Below, piece after piece: positions 56,037 through 56,650 of a stretch of 56,650 nt of DNA; position 1 is the first letter of the stretch; each line of letters begins with the position of its first letter. Below the pieces are notes generated by a model that saw nothing but the letters and a program-made list of their open reading frames with translations, searched no databases and had not been told where the DNA came from. The translations under genes and the position numbers were made by a program. The stretch covers positions 1 through 56,650 of the forward strand of contig JADDOW010000054.1 of the NCBI GenBank assembly GCA_016782225.1, given 5' to 3'. The DNA is from Nitrososphaeraceae archaeon (GTDB taxonomy: Archaea; Thermoproteota; Nitrososphaeria; Nitrososphaerales; Nitrososphaeraceae).

Positions 56037-56484
56037 ATGTATCGTCAATATGACAGAAACACAACAGAACATTCACAGAGCTTTGTCAAAAAACACCAAT
56101 GGGGAATAACTCAGGTGGTCGCAGTTGTGGGCGTCATCCTAATTGTTGGTTTCTTATTTAGCGGCGGAACAACGCAAAACAACAGTAGCATTGGCTCAAT
56201 ATTTGAACCCATGCCCACCTATAAGTCAGGTTTGGGTCCATCAATGGGTATGTGGCCGGGCCACTGGGTTTGCCATCTGTGGGCTCAACCGTCATTGCAG
56301 CGGAGCAGGGAGGCACAGGCGTAACGGAAACCCAGTTTGTCTCAATTGACGAAAATATGTGTTTAGCGATTTTCCGCTAGGAAACTACATAATAATGGCG
56401 GCATTTCCCGATGGGTCAAGCACATCTTTAGACAATGTCAGAATAGAAGGCGGTTCGGTACAGACACTCAACATCAAACACTGA
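56037..56484 (+). pseudogene. Membrane-anchored protein with carboxypeptidase-regulatory-like domain, frameshifted
   Basis: ATG at 56037 gives MYRQYDRNTTEHSQSF, then one membrane helix ITQVVAVVGVILIVGFLF and a polar stretch up to PTYKSGLGPSMG. The reading then moves to another frame (VAGPLGLPSVGSTVIAAEQG, GTGVTETQFVSI) and near 56358 once more, to VFSDFPLGNYIIMAAFPDGS, ending STSLDNVRIEGGSVQTLNIK and TGA at 56482. The last part is a beta-sandwich of the carboxypeptidase-regulatory/transthyretin kind, used for surface proteins. At least two frameshifts are needed. If intact it would be an anchored extracytoplasmic protein. Confidence 0.7.
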
Positions 56485-56650
56485 TTTTTTTCTACCAGTG
56501 TGTTTTTGGGTTCAAGACAACATTGGAGGAGTCAGCATACCCATATCCCAACATCATTGTTCAAACAGGAATCTGCCAAAATCAATTTTTTATGGTTTGA
56601 ACAATCATACTTCATGCCAAATAGATATTTTAAATAAAAGATAACCAGCA

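Noticed and set aside
1-56650. CRISPR arrays, integrases, transposases, toxin-antitoxin pairs or a defence island
   Set aside because: I looked for spaced direct repeats and for the usual protein motifs and found none. The mobile-element idea rests only on two isolated hairpins.

Overview
The window looks like chromosomal DNA of an ammonia-oxidising archaeon (class Nitrososphaeria), most like the soil Nitrosocosmicus/Nitrososphaera group. This is inferred from gene content and style, not from a marker gene. The DNA is AT-rich. Many genes have an archaeal TATA box about 25-30 bases before a leaderless or short-leader start, and GTG/TTG starts are frequent. The gene set is archaeal: an Nre repair protein, a PAC2 protein, a proteasome-beta-like Ntn hydrolase, a MEDS sensor domain, F420-type flavoproteins, an archaeal Hsp20 and many tiny zinc-ribbon proteins. 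There are no rRNA or tRNA genes, CRISPR arrays or intact insertion sequences that I can see.

The most striking property is how little of the window is coding. My sum of apparently intact genes is about 22 kb of 56.65 kb (near 40 percent). Another 7-8 kb is recognisable gene wreckage: a glycosyltransferase, a TetR regulator, an alpha/beta hydrolase, an FMN reductase, a VOC protein, a DUF1428-like protein, a ZIP transporter, a helix-turn-helix membrane protein, an RNase H-like protein, half of a Ca2+ antiporter, a thioredoxin-reductase fusion and a carboxypeptidase-regulatory-like protein. Most carry one or a few single-base frameshifts or stops. This means either real gene decay or indel errors in the assembly. 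The long spacers with no trace of a gene argue that at least part of it is real.

Layout. 1-8.2 kb: partial small membrane protein, Nre (PCNA-binding tail), broken glycosyltransferase, aldehyde dehydrogenase, DHH phosphoesterase, PAC2 protein. 8.8-13 kb: broken TetR gene beside a His-motif membrane protein, small heat-shock protein with a palindromic control region, ferritin-like DUF892 protein. 14-18.6 kb: zinc alcohol dehydrogenase, C2H2-like protein, DHA2-type MFS exporter, two pseudogenes. 20-28.7 kb: secreted EF-hand protein, cupin, Asn-rich protein, zinc ribbons, SRPBCC protein, MEDS protein, and a large DUF6345-like protein whose presumed nucleophile Cys is Ser. 29-33 kb: redox enzymes (ABM monooxygenase, F420/PPOX protein, FMN reductase) and a broken VOC gene. 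34.5-41.3 kb: SPL-family radical SAM protein with a PCNA-binding tail, AlkA-like glycosylase, broken ZIP transporter and HTH-membrane gene. 41.7-49.9 kb: secreted proteins, YjbQ, Ddn-like protein, SPASM radical SAM enzyme and more relics. 50.5-56.6 kb: a GC-rich, bacterial-looking CNB-Trx-TrxR pseudogene, a winged-helix protein, a stand-alone proteasome-beta-like hydrolase and a broken membrane-anchored protein.

Functional themes are DNA repair tied to the sliding clamp (Nre, the SPL-like protein, the AlkA-like glycosylase), protein quality control (PAC2, the beta-like hydrolase, Hsp20) and flavin/F420 redox or detoxification chemistry. Most genes stand alone with their own promoter. The only convincing operon is the membrane protein followed by tetR.
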